A stretch of DNA of 44,539 bases from Halocafeteria seosinensis (taxonomy: Eukaryota; Sar; Bigyra; Bicosoecida), in contig LVLI01000534.1 of the NCBI GenBank assembly GCA_001687465.1, positions 1 to 44,539 on the forward strand, written 5' to 3'. The notes under the pieces are model-generated. The model did not search any database and was not told the DNA's origin. It saw only the letters and a list, made by a program, of their open reading frames with translations. Shown piece after piece: positions 1 through 9,330 of the stretch. The stretch's first letter is position 1. Each line of letters begins with the position of its first letter. The translations under genes were made by a program, and so were the position numbers.

Positions 1-350
1 GGAGCCCCCTCCCGCGTCAGGTGGAGGCTTGTCATTGGTCACAACTGTTGCGTCGGGAACAACACTTCATCCTGCCTGCGCTGCTGCAACCGGTCTTGGC
101 GTTGGCGCCGCTGTGGCAGGCTCAGGGTCTTCTCCTGCCAGCCTGAGCCTTGTCGGTACCTCTGACATTGTGGGCGCAGGCATGGCTCCTCCCCGATGCC
201 TCCTGAGCTTAACCAGTGCTGTGTTCCCTCACGGCGCATGTCAGCAAGGCTCGGGCCCGTCGCTGCTTAACACGGGCGCATACCGCTCCTCGTTAAGAGG
301 ATGTGGTCAACTTCCCGGCCGGTGGGCTATCTGTCACATTTGTGTGTGTG
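1..350. other. GC-rich stretch without a recognised gene
   Basis: This stretch is clearly GC-richer than the AT-rich mobile-element DNA that follows it. Open frames exist on both strands (one of 116 codons on the plus strand from 29, lacking an ATG start), but they are low-complexity Gly/Ala/Ser or Gln/Arg translations with no motif I recognise. It may be the edge of another repeat or the gag-like part of a retroelement, but nothing in the sequence proves that. Confidence 0.3.
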
Positions 351-364
351 TATTGATAAAAAAT

Positions 365-537
365 GGCTTATTTGGCTGAATTTTCAGGTGGTCGAATGTT
401 TTCAAACCAACCTATAAGAATAGGCTAATTTGGCTGAATTTTCAGGGTATAAAATTGGTTAGATGAATTGATAAAAGTTGGCTAATTTGGCTGAATTTTC
501 AGGGTATAAAATTGGTTAGACAGAAAAGTAAAATATC
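365..537. repeat. Tandem repeat, about three units of 57-58 bp
   Basis: Three copies begin at 365, 423 and 480, each opening with GGCTAATTTGGCTGAATTTT or a one-base variant and continuing with CAGG. Copies two and three are nearly identical over the whole 57 bp, including a shared segment ATAAAATTGGTTAGA; copy one diverges in its second half. A partial match to the unit end (ATTGATAAAA) lies just before copy one. The repeat sits at the outer edge of the Polinton-like remnants, where sub-terminal repeats of such elements would be expected, but I found no inverted partner at the other side. Confidence 0.8.
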
Positions 538-602
538 GCTATACGATAGGCATTTTCGACCAAAATGGAAGACCGTTTCTAGTTAAAATATTTCATATGA
601 AC

Positions 603-1058
603 TTATTTTGAAACTCGTTTCTCCGCATAATTTATTAGACTCTCGTAAGGAAAATCTAAATCCCAAGGTTCTAGTTCATCAGTATGAGTTTCACGAATTC
701 GTTCCAGTTCAGTATCAATCCAATAACCAATTTTTTCTTCACAGGATAATTGTGGAAATACACTATACCATAGTTCTTCTATTTCGTCTTCACCATTCAT
801 TTTGTAACAGAATTCCATATCATCAGGCATCGTATTATACTCTATAATATGTTTTATCCCTATCGCAAAATTACAATCATCTTCTAAATTGGCTTCGACA
901 TATTCATGTAAATGTTGATTTGTAATGTTTTTAACCTTACAGCGGTAAGAGCAACGGTATGTTTGACTCTTACAAGCATCGCTAACGGGGTGTCCGCAGG
1001 GATAGGTTGTTGTTGTCTCATCGTAGCAAATTCCACATCGTTCTGTTTCGGTGTTCAT
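603..1058 (-). CDS. Small Cys-rich (RING-like) hypothetical protein
   Basis: A complete ATG-to-TAA frame of 151 codons. Residues 8-41 contain a Cys/His cluster beginning CGICYDE, followed by CGHP and three more Cys (YRCSYRC), which resembles the first half of a RING finger; a full cross-brace set of ligands is not evident. The rest is acidic and rich in Glu, Asp and Tyr. It lies directly downstream of the integrase remnant on the same strand, is AT-rich like the Polinton pieces, and is probably an accessory gene of that element. I do not recognise the family. A ubiquitin-ligase role would be a guess. Confidence 0.5.
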   Translation of the reverse strand: MNTETERCGICYDETTTTYPCGHPVSDACKSQTYRCSYRCKVKNITNQHLHEYVEANLEDDCNFAIGIKHIIEYNTMPDDMEFCYKMNGEDEIEELWYSVFPQLSCEEKIGYWIDTELERIRETHTDELEPWDLDFPYESLINYAEKRVSK

Positions 1059-1125
1059 CTTTTTTCCTATAATAGTACTACCGATATTTTTTCTAAGTGG
1101 TTTTCTGCGGAAACCTTGATGGAAC

Positions 1126-2087
1126 TTACTTTTTTTGAAAATCCTGAAGACTTGATTCAGGAATCCATTCAGGTATCAAATCTACGACGAAGATGTGACT
1201 GATGGTCAAATCTTCATATCCGAGCCAAACCACTTGAATTTCCTTCTTACCATTACGGGTGCGTCGTTTTAACACTTCTTTTACTAAGAAAAAGTCCATG
1301 GTTGTTTTCTGTAATTCCTCGGCGTAAAATAATCCGATTACCGTTCCATCAACAATGTCATCCACCTTATAGGTGATTGGATTTGTGTTCAAAACCTCTG
1401 ACACGCTGAAAACAGGTTTCTTCCCATTGTTGACTTGCTTTTCAAAGACACCTCTCACACGTGACAGTCGAACCGTATCACCTACTTCAAATTTTGCTTT
1501 ATCTTTAAAATCCTTACCACCAACAAACGGTTTACTTGCGGGAATGGCTTCACCATTAAAGATATCATCAGGCTTTTGTTTTGTTGTGCTATGTATCTAT
1601 GAATTGAATTGTATTCATCAACTAAACGAGGAAGAGCATTCACCCAATTTTCATCATCATTATCCATCCATAATTTCATTGTCCGATTGTATCGCTCAGC
1701 GATCACTGATTTATTTTCTGAAAATGTTGAATACTGTTCCATTCCATGCTGTTTCAGAAACTCTTTCATCGGTTTTCCAACAAATTCTTTCCCCAAGTCT
1801 GTCCACAGATAACTTGGATTCTCAGGCAATTCTTTAAACAGTTCTTTAAATTTCCTAACAACAGTGGTTGTCTTTTTATTTTTCAAGGGGAATCCCCACG
1901 CTTTTCGTGAATAGAGTTCGATAACCGACAAAATATAGCGAAATCTATCAAGTACTTCCATTTCCACAAGATCCGCAGTCAGAATATTCAGAAAGCCACC
2001 GCTTACAACACGACGACGAGGAAATTTTCGAGTCACTTTACGATTGATCTCTTGACGAAATTGTTTTGTCAAGGTTTTATCGCTCAT
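1126..2087 (-). pseudogene. Polinton/Maverick-type retroviral-like integrase, frameshifted
   Basis: Starts at an ATG at 2087. The first 170 or so residues are an rve-fold integrase core: catalytic Asp39 (TADLVEM), Asp97 (LWTDLGKEF) and Glu131 in SVIAERYNRT, so the D,D,E triad is present. The frame breaks near 1565-1590, in an A-rich run on the coding strand, and the normal C-terminal part continues in another frame: a VGDTVRLSRVRGVFEK-type SH3 segment and a chromodomain-like end (KRTRNGKKE, WIPESSLQDF). In Polintons this enzyme cuts and joins the element ends to host DNA. The single break makes the copy probably inactive; a sequencing error or programmed shift cannot be excluded. It follows the polymerase half at 2148-2970 on the same strand with a gap of about 60 bp. 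Confidence 0.85.
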
Positions 2088-2147
2088 CCATAATATTAGT
2101 TAGGGAATATCTTTATGTCCCCACGCGAGTGTACTGATTCCATCATT

Positions 2148-2970
2148 TCAAACGAATCGTTTATTGTCCAATATCGTCATTCCAGTTTTTGACGACTGTT
2201 CGGTATAAATGGTATGGTGGAATGTACGGAATGACTGATAATCAACTTTATGATGCTTATCTTCTTGTGCCTCTTTATCAATGCTATCGTTGATCATTTT
2301 TACAACATGTTCATGACTACACTCCTTCTTTAGAATTTGCAAGGGTACACCTTTATCTTTTAAGACAGACGCACCCGAAGCAGTTATGTACGAATACTCT
2401 TTAGGGGCACGACCACAGAATTCAATGATGGGATCTTTGGCTTGTTCATCTTTGAACGCACCTAGTTTCTTGGTATTTCCCGTCAATTGCTGAGAGTAGA
2501 TGTAATCGCTCTTGTTATAGGCAGAGAAGTCATAGTGTTCTCGATCTTCAATCATATCTGCGTAGACATCTTCCGTTTCGATCAAGCACGCCAACGAATC
2601 AGTATCGGTAAACAGCAATTTGGCTTTGTCACCATATCGTTTTCGAATCACATTGTAGTGATGATCAATCATATTGTACTTGGACGCAAATCCAAGATGC
2701 TAGTTCCAAGAAAAATTGGTTTGCTGAATGTACTCGAAGTCTTGGAATAATCTACCGCTAACAAATCATCACCAATCGCATTCCATGATTTACAACGAAA
2801 TGAGTTAATGTACTTGGAAGCACGTTCTTCATCGGTACAGATCTTAATGTTGCTGTATTTTCTGGCATCCTCAACGGTTTTCCCAAACAAGGCGTTCATA
2901 CACAATTTAAAGTAATTTTTCTCGAACTCATTTTTGGAATTCTTACGTCATTCTGCCATATGGTCTACAT
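2148..2970 (-). pseudogene. Polinton-type protein-primed DNA polymerase B, C-terminal half
   Basis: Two adjoining frames give the palm and thumb of a family B polymerase. The upstream part (2669-2970) carries the motif B region KNYFKLCMNALFGKT; the downstream part (2148-2672) carries motif C, KLLFTDTDSL, and ends with the family's typical TGMTILDNKRFV tail. Defects: an in-frame TGA around 2950 just before motif B, and a frameshift near 2670 inside the SILDL segment. No exonuclease domain or motif A is present on this strand; homology stops abruptly near 2975. The missing N-terminal part of such an enzyme occurs on the opposite strand at 5936-6615 and ends at the equivalent residue. Confidence 0.85.
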
Positions 2971-3167
2971 ACTTGACGCAAAAACTCATTTAGTTCTAAG
3001 TCGTACTCTACGTTTTCTTCACTCATTCTATAAACTGATATGCAAAAGTTTTCGATTGTTCAATTTGTTTCAATCCTTTCAGTTCGTTTCATGAAAATTT
3101 CAATTTGATTTCGGAAATGATTCAATGTACTTCAATTTCCGAAAATGAACTCCTATACTATAGAGTG

Positions 3168-3569
3168 ATGCCTCCCAATCGGAAGAAGAAAGGAACTACA
3201 CAACATAAGCAAAAAATGGACTTGAAACAGAGTAAAGACTATCAACGCATTCGAGAAAATGTACGATTTCAGCAAGAATTTGACATAATTTGGGGTGATA
3301 AACATGGAACCGACATTAATATTCCCGAATCCTACATAAAAAAAATGTTTGCCGTCTACGAAAAGAATAGGGAAGCAGAAGAAAATAAAACTGAGACTAC
3401 AGGTATGCGTTTACACGGGAGAGATCTCCATGCTTTCCCTCGTAGGGATAGAATGTTCCCCGTTGCGCACATTGTTTGCTTCCGCCTCACAAATCCGCTC
3501 AAAGTCAGGGTACGGCTCTCCAAGGAAGCGCTCCAGCATTCTGTTCTCAACGTATACAGTCTCAAATAG
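3168..3569 (+). CDS. Hypothetical basic protein, probably truncated
   Basis: An ATG at 3168 opens a frame beginning MPPNRKKKGTTQHKQK, lysine-rich and then charged (FQQEFDIIWGDKHGTDINIP). About 75 codons lie in AT-rich DNA; after roughly 3400 the frame runs antisense into the end of the NTPase gene and the composition changes, so the true protein is probably cut there or ends earlier. It faces away from the polymerase remnant, as divergent Polinton genes often do. No family recognised. Confidence 0.3.
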   Translation: MPPNRKKKGTTQHKQKMDLKQSKDYQRIRENVRFQQEFDIIWGDKHGTDINIPESYIKKMFAVYEKNREAEENKTETTGMRLHGRDLHAFPRRDRMFPVAHIVCFRLTNPLKVRVRLSKEALQHSVLNVYSLK

Positions 3570-4760
3570 GTAGCACCCACGAGGATCCTGAGTCAGGATG
3601 TTACCGGCATTAAGAAAACTCCGTAAGAGGTCAGTATCACAGCCAGCACGAGTTAAAACACGTTCCAACTCGTCGTTCCGTAAACACTTTTCTGGACTCA
3701 CTGTACCGTTCCGGATACCGCGCGTATGGTCAGACAACTCCACCAAGACGGCATCGAAACATGCTTTCTTGGCTGCATCTCCAAGTGACGCCCGTGCTTC
3801 TGCGTAGGCAGTTTCCACAACTTTTCGCAGTTCGACGTTACGGAGGGATACTATGTCCGCTTTCGTCACCTCTTTTCCAGAGTTGGCGTTTGGGACAATG
3901 GTGTGCAGATCACCCGGCTTTTCCCCAACGACGTGCCAAATCCAGCAAGCCACTGGATTTTCGATACCCTTCACTTTGCCGAGATACTCATATGCTTCTT
4001 CGCGAGAAACAGCCCCGAATATAACCTTTTCCGCTCTGATCAGATCGGATACACGTTGGAGTTTTGACATTCCTTCTCCTGGGGAGGAGACGAGAACCGT
4101 CTTCCATGATCTCTCGTTTTTGCCGAGCCCACCCAACGTGACCCATCGATACACATCATCCGCCGAAGCCGTATTGATGTCATCAATAACAAGCAATGGT
4201 GCTGTCTTACTCGCATCGTATTCATTCCTCAGTGCCCGCTGGAGATACGGGACTGTCTTCGCGGAGAATCGCGAGTCCTCTTGCAATTCTACATAGGTTT
4301 TGAAGCACTTCAAGAAGGGAGTGAACGTATCATCATCTTTGTAAGCCAGATACAACACCGGTTTCCCGGACAGCGAGGTGCGATTTACCAGCATCTTTGC
4401 CTCCGTTGTTTTCCCCACCTGTTTGGGCCCATACCAAATCTGAAAAAATGCTTCATCCAAGGAAGGATAAACATTCGACCGATTGATATAATAGTTTCCA
4501 GCAAATTTTTTCGGTGTGGGATGTTGCATCAAGTAGCGTAATTGGTCTTCGGGTAAGGGACGAGCGTACCAAAAAAAGGTAACAGCTTGCTGTGGCATAA
4601 ATTGTTGTGTGGTGTCTTGCCAGTCAGGTGCGAAGAACCAGTTTGCCAGGAGAACCACTAACATAAGACCCACGATGGTAATAAACCACACGGTCGCCTT
4701 CCCCAAAGTCTCCTTGAGGGTATTCCAATACACATCTTCCTCAGCTGCACGTGGTGGCAT
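3411..4760 (-). CDS. Membrane-anchored P-loop NTPase (AAA/STAND-like)
   Basis: A complete 449-residue single-exon frame, ATG at 4760 and TAA at 3411. Residues 23-44 form one strongly hydrophobic helix after a short N-terminus, so the protein is probably an inner-membrane or ER-type single-pass protein with the ATPase on one side. Walker A is GPKQVGKT (111-118), Walker B is PLLVIDD (188-194), and a sensor-1-like strand TVLVSSP follows (221-227). The remaining 200 residues are helical and unrecognised. It is not the FtsK/HerA-type packaging ATPase usual in Polintons as I know it, and its base composition is richer in GC than the flanking integrase and polymerase remnants. It is the only undamaged long frame in the left 6.6 kb. 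Function unknown. Confidence 0.7.
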   Translation of the reverse strand: MPPRAAEEDVYWNTLKETLGKATVWFITIVGLMLVVLLANWFFAPDWQDTTQQFMPQQAVTFFWYARPLPEDQLRYLMQHPTPKKFAGNYYINRSNVYPSLDEAFFQIWYGPKQVGKTTEAKMLVNRTSLSGKPVLYLAYKDDDTFTPFLKCFKTYVELQEDSRFSAKTVPYLQRALRNEYDASKTAPLLVIDDINTASADDVYRWVTLGGLGKNERSWKTVLVSSPGEGMSKLQRVSDLIRAEKVIFGAVSREEAYEYLGKVKGIENPVACWIWHVVGEKPGDLHTIVPNANSGKEVTKADIVSLRNVELRKVVETAYAEARASLGDAAKKACFDAVLVELSDHTRGIRNGTVSPEKCLRNDELERVLTRAGCDTDLLRSFLNAGNILTQDPRGCYLFETVYVENRMLERFLGEPYPDFERICEAEANNVRNGEHSIPTRESMEISPV

Positions 4761-4932
4761 GATTGCTAGGGTGAGGCAATAATAGCGTGCGTTTCTTCAA
4801 GGTCCAATTTCAGCAACGCAGTAAATTCCAGATATGCTTTGAAACCGGCAGCTAGAAGTCGTCTAGCGCTGCTATGCTAGAAGCCTTGTGAGGAGTCCGG
4901 GACCGATTTTCCCCTTGGTCGTAAACTGTCAG

Positions 4933-5023
4933 GTACAAAACCGTACAATTGTACCTGTTGTACCTTTCTGTACTGGGTACAGGTACAAGCCGGGTAGGTA
5001 ACAAGCCAGGTACGGTCGGGTAC
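4933..5023. repeat. GTAC-rich cluster (nine GTAC in 91 bp)
   Basis: GTAC occurs at 4933, 4943, 4951, 4960, 4970, 4977, 4983, 5010 and 5020; chance predicts fewer than one in this length. Several copies sit in AGGTAC or GGGTAC contexts, and a longer direct repeat ACAAGCC(G/A)GGTA appears at about 4985 and 5001. The cluster lies between the start of the NTPase gene and the BED-like start of the hAT fragment, so it could be a promoter array for the first or the sub-terminal transposase-binding repeats of the second. Confidence 0.75.
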
Positions 5024-5287
5024 AATCAGCTATTTTACATGTTCATTATTTTCGGATTGCAATGATCTCGCACATTTCACTGCTTCTCAACAGAACGTGT
5101 GATACTATTTTTACTTTCCTCTGGTAAGTATGGATGGTGTGGATGCATGGATTATAAGGGAGCTGGGAATTTTGGGTGAGCTACAAGGAGCGTCTACGAC
5201 TTATGCAGCAATTTTGTGTCCATTTCATTCATCGCAGGGTATACATTGTTCTCATCCTCATACATTCCGTAGGAATCAGTCGACACA

Positions 5288-5935
5288 ATGGCGTATAAAA
5301 GCGTGAAATCTGATATACATGTATGGCGCCATTTTTCCCCCAGCACCGAGAGGGAAGCCAACTCGCGGCGTTTTCTATACGCACATTGCCTGCATTGCGG
5401 TGAGAAAATCCAACCAGCTAAAACGGAGAGTACTGAACTTTGCCGGTATGTAGACGGAAAAACTTCCCGAACGTGTGGAAGAAACGATCACAAATCGGCG
5501 ATTCTTCGACGACATACAAACTGTGTTGTCTGTGTGCGCTCCTATTGCAGAATCTATAGGTCGATTAGAACAAAGGAAGTCGACCTTGGCGGACTGTTTA
5601 ATCGAAATATTGCGGATTTTTTATCGGTTACAAAGGAAGCAGAAAACCCTTGATCAGGACTTTTTATCCCATGTCAAAAAGGTTGTAAATTTACGGTACA
5701 ACCAATACGTTACGGGCTATCACGTGCTCGCATTGTATTTGCATCCCTCCGGCAAGGATCTGTTCCACAGCAGTTCCGTTAAAAACAGCAATGGTATTCT
5801 GTCTACATTGATTCCTACTATGAAGAAGTGAAGGTACACAGAAGATCGCGCCACGAAGGTGGTTGAGCAATTGCAAGAGTACGAAAAAGAGCTCTCCAAC
5901 TTTAGCTCGTCTGCTCAGTTTCAATGATAGTGGTT
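5288..5935 (+). pseudogene. hAT-family transposase, internally deleted and frameshifted
   Basis: An ATG at 5288 opens a BED-zinc-finger-like N-terminus (VWRHFSPS, then CLHCGEK). At about 5475-5520 the homology jumps to another frame and to the C-terminal half of a hAT transposase: PIAESIGRLEQRKSTLADC, then VTGYHVLALYLHPSGK, the LHP block typical of the family. A further frame change near 5800 leads to EDRATKVVEQLQEYEKE. The central DDE catalytic region is missing. This is a deletion derivative that cannot make active transposase. It ends at about 5935, where Polinton polymerase sequence begins without a gap. Confidence 0.75.
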
Positions 5936-6615
5936 TAGACCCCGCCTATTTTAATGGTGCCCCCTCCTATACTTGGTCAGCATCACAAAAATTTATGAAC
6001 GATAATAATGAAGAGCCTATTGAATTGATTCAAGATTATGAAAAGTTGTTATTTGTTTCTGAACAATGTAGAGGCGGATTAAGTCAAATAAGTCACCGAT
6101 TCGCAAAAGCTAATAATAAATATTGTCCAGATTATGACGAAACTAAACCAAAAAGTCATTTGATATACATTGATGCTAATAGTTTATATCCAACAACTTT
6201 AAGTGAATTTCCTTTACCACATTCTAAATTTGAATGGGCTGATTTTAATGAATATACACTTGAAAAACTTCTTTCTATGGATAAATACGGCTCTGAGGGT
6301 TGTATTGTTAAATGTGATTTAGAATATCCCGAAGAACTTCATGACTATTTTAACGAGTATCCACCCGCAGTTGATAATGATGTGGGCAAATTTTCACCAT
6401 TAATGAACCAAGTAGCTGAAACAATAGGTTATAAAATGCCAAATACATGTAATAAAAAACTTATTGCTTCATTAAATGATAAAAGAGGTTATGTACTTGA
6501 TTACCGATGTTTACAGTTATATGTTTCTCTAGGGGTTAAAGCAAGTAGTATTACCAAAGTTTTGAAGTTCAAACATTCATATAGTCTTAAAGGGTATGTG
6601 GAAGCTTGCGAAAAA
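5936..6615 (+). pseudogene. Polinton-type DNA polymerase B, N-terminal/palm half
   Basis: About 225 codons in one clean frame, starting inside the domain at GLDPAYFNGAPSYTW and lacking an own start codon. It holds the RGGLSQISHRFAKANN block, motif A as IYIDANSLYP (near 6165-6191), and the palm segment YKMPNTCNKKLIASLND. Homology ends at LKGYVE around 6605, immediately before motif B; the frame then runs on into unrelated GC-richer DNA to 6828. The fragment is very AT-rich, more so than the C-terminal half at 2148-2970, so the two may come from different copies. Confidence 0.85.
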
Positions 6616-7181
6616 CAACAGCTCATCTCCTCTCTCGGGGTTACGCTGGTCAAATGCCAGTGCAAAATGGTGGACTCCTTTTGCGGCTCATTTCACGACT
6701 TCACTACCCAGATAGAGGGCCTCAACAATCCTGCGACAACGGGGGACATCAACGCCAACGTGGCGCAAGCAGCGCCTGCCCCAGCTTCAACATCCAACTG
6801 TTATCCCGCTGAACCCCAGCCAGACTAGCGGCCAGGCTGCTCTGGCTTACCAACCCCGCAGCCACCCTTGGAATCACAATCCTCAGTGGTGGAACCTGTA
6901 CCCTCGGAGCTGGGACTGATGTGTGCAGCTGACCTTCCACCAGTCATAAACGAAACGGATGTCTTCGAAGGGCGAGTCAAATTATTTTACCCTTGCGGCA
7001 AGTTGAAGTAAATTGTACATGCGCCATTACGGACTAACTAGATGAGTACATGACGAGTTGTTACCACATTCCCGAAACTTCGTTTATACCATACTGTATC
7101 TGTTTGGTGAATCATCCTGGGTGTTAACAGAGATCCCTGAAAGCGCCTTACAGGGTGATCGAGCCGTGGAAATATAAAACA
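6616..7181. other. Spacer between mobile DNA and UBL5, no gene seen
   Basis: After the polymerase fragment stops, composition rises in GC. Overlapping frames rich in Gln, Pro, Gly and Arg occur at 6606-6920, but none is continuous or recognisable; they could be a decayed gag-like or low-complexity segment. From about 6950 to 7181 lies the likely promoter and 5' leader of UBL5. No RNA gene seen. Confidence 0.4.
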
Positions 7182-7546
7182 ATGATTGAGGTGGTGGTGA
7201 ATGACAGGTTGGGCAAGAAAGTAAGGGTAAAATGCAACCCTGAAGACACAGTGGGAGACCTAAAGAAGCTGATTGCTGCCCAAATAGGTACGCACAGGGA
7301 TTGATATGCTCTAAGAAAGAGAATCGAAGCGATATCCACCTTCTTTTTGCAGGAACGCGCCCGGAAAAAATTCGATTACAGAAAAACTATACCATATACA
7401 AAGACCATATCACCTTGGATGATTGTAAGTTATTGAAAATGCGAATATATGCAACTAACACTTGTGTACATCTCTTAGCAAATGCATCCGACACTGCTGC
7501 AGATGAAATCAACGACGGAATGGGTTTGGAGATGTACTACAACTAA
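7182..7546 (+). CDS. UBL5: Ubiquitin-like protein 5 (Hub1)
   Basis: Three exons, 7182-7287, 7353-7424 and 7503-7546, give 73 residues, the exact family length. Introns are 65 and 78 nt. The protein starts [18 protein letters not shown], contains the DLKKLIAAQ helix and [13 protein letters not shown], and ends with a double Tyr followed by Asn instead of a Gly-Gly conjugation tail, as expected for Hub1. In other eukaryotes Hub1 is not conjugated covalently but binds the spliceosome and affects recognition of weak splice sites. It is itself an intron-containing gene here. It converges on PDX2, with 137 bp between stop codons. Confidence 0.95.
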
Positions 7547-7683
7547 TCTAGCTAGTCATTTTTTAAAGTAGAAAGCAGTCCACAGCGGCATATACCTTCG
7601 AGATTGTATTACAGAGGGTGAAAACTGGGATGAGTTATTCGCTGAAGAAGCCGACGTATCGTACATAGCAGTAGTGCAGTCGT

Positions 7684-8632
7684 TTACCCGTGAACCTCCG
7701 TTGCGGCGTAATGCCTTAAAACCATGGCCACAAAATACTGATGCCATCCGTAATTTTCCGTCAATTCGGGATGAAAAGCTGTAAAGAGACGGGAAAAGGC
7801 ATGCTGGCAGCCTACATTGACTTCCATCCCATCGCTGTCTACTACCGAGGCAAAAATTTCACATTGGCTTCCAGTCTTACTAATAATAGGAGCGCGTATG
7901 AACACTCCTGTGGAAGATGATAATTTCTGTGTTATCAAGTTCTCCGTGTCTCGAGTAGTACCTCGTCCATAAACTGGTAGCGACCGCTCAGCGATTGAGT
8001 TCCCTTTTTCTAACGGGCCTATTGCCCATGAACATTTATCGGCGAATTCTAGAGTCTCCTTCACACACTCTACTTTTGTATCCACCTTGATTGTTTTCTC
8101 AGCCGATGCAATTTGTCTACCAAAGTAGTTTCTCGTTACCGTCAGATCCACCACATCCAATGTCTCTTGACCCTGAGAACAGCGGAGAAGAAATGACAGA
8201 AGTTAACAAAAATTGAAATCAAGGGAGAGCTCATACTTGTACCGGATTCGTGAGTTGATGTGCACAGAGGATTAGCCCAGCACAAGTCCCCCACACAGGT
8301 TTTCCGGAATCCATAAAATCTTTCAATGGTTCCCACTGCACAAGTTGGTTATGTGAAACGTGCGGGATACCGGCAAACCTAGACACAAGCATATAACGTA
8401 CCATATCTACATTCTTTGCAACAAGTGCCATCGTCGTACTCTCACCTCCAGGTATCACCAGCGCATCACATGCTTTCAGTGTCCTCTCATTCTTAACTGG
8501 GAATGACTCAATCTGAACCGACTCATCCTTGCAGGGATCCTGGCATTTAATGCTACGGAATCTGGATACATGTTCCTGCACTGCGCCTTGAAGAGCCAAT
8601 ACACCTATTCGAAGTGTATGCACTGAATGCAT
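7684..8632 (-). CDS. PDX2: Pyridoxal 5'-phosphate synthase glutaminase subunit (PdxT/Sno type)
   Basis: Exons 8632-8237 and 8172-7684 (intron 64 nt), 294 residues. A class I glutamine amidotransferase that hydrolyses glutamine and passes ammonia to the PDX1 ring in cytosolic vitamin B6 synthesis. Visible marks: IGVLALQGAVQEH at the start, PGGESTTM, the nucleophile Cys in VWGTCAGLIL, the RNYFGRQ block, GVFIRAP, and the catalytic His-Glu in AFHPELT near the C-terminus. It is longer than bacterial PdxT (about 190-200) because some 50 residues, rich in Lys, Glu and Ser, separate RNYFGRQ from GVFIRAP. The start chosen is the first ATG, just before the first beta strand. The gene lies head-to-head with PDX1. 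Confidence 0.95.
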
Positions 8633-9330
8633 TCTTCTTTCTACCGTCCTATAGAGTCCCAAACTTCTGATGTCAGTATGTGTGCTGTGTCGCGTGTCTG
8701 TGAAGATGCGCCCCTACTTCTCGGCTATTTTCCAACTCATCGACTCTTTACCGTTTTCCTGTACACACCATATTCTTCACTATATCCATAACAGTTTTAC
8801 ATCTGACAATCGCAATGCGCACGTCGATCTAGTGGGGGAAGTGGTGCTCTCACTTCCAGCGGAGCGATTGAGTCACTCCACGCTTCAAGGACGGCAGAAC
8901 AGCGGCATTTTCACTGTTGCAATATCGCCTAGTTTTGTAATCTATCGTTGCCCGTGATCTACACATTGATCCACCCGTAGGTAACACACCAAGGTATACT
9001 TGGGATTATACATTTTCAGCATTAAGGTAAGCAAGTTGTCGGTGTGCGTTCTGCAAGTGGAAAACTAAGAACGCCCGCATATTAGAAGCACGCGATGAGG
9101 GCAAAACTAGGATGCTCAGTCACTGAACCAGGGACATAAAAAGGATAATATTATGCGTGCCGCTCCTCTTACTAGATCGACTGGTGTTGTTAGGTGGAGG
9201 GATCCAACGTGGTAGATGTTCACTGACGTCACGGGTGTTCCCAGGTTTGCTTACAAAGAATGATTGACGTACAATGCAGGACTCTTTGCAGACTGTGGTC
9301 AACGGGGAAAACATCCAAAACCAAAGAAAA
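8633..9330. promoter_or_regulatory. Divergent control region of PDX2 and PDX1
   Basis: The 698 bp between the two start codons must hold both promoters and leaders, giving a natural way to keep the two subunits of one enzyme in step. A perfect CRE/ATF-type palindrome TGACGTCA lies at 9224-9231, about 100 bp upstream of the PDX1 start. No TATA-like element stands out. The span holds no convincing coding sequence. Co-regulation is inferred from position only. Confidence 0.5.

Noticed and set aside
3356-3580. Short frames overlapping the end of the NTPase gene
   Set aside because: Shadows of the NTPase reading frame on the other strand or in other phases.
6606-6812. Gln/Arg/Gly-rich frame after the polymerase fragment
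   Set aside because: Several overlapping frames look equally plausible and none is long or recognisable.
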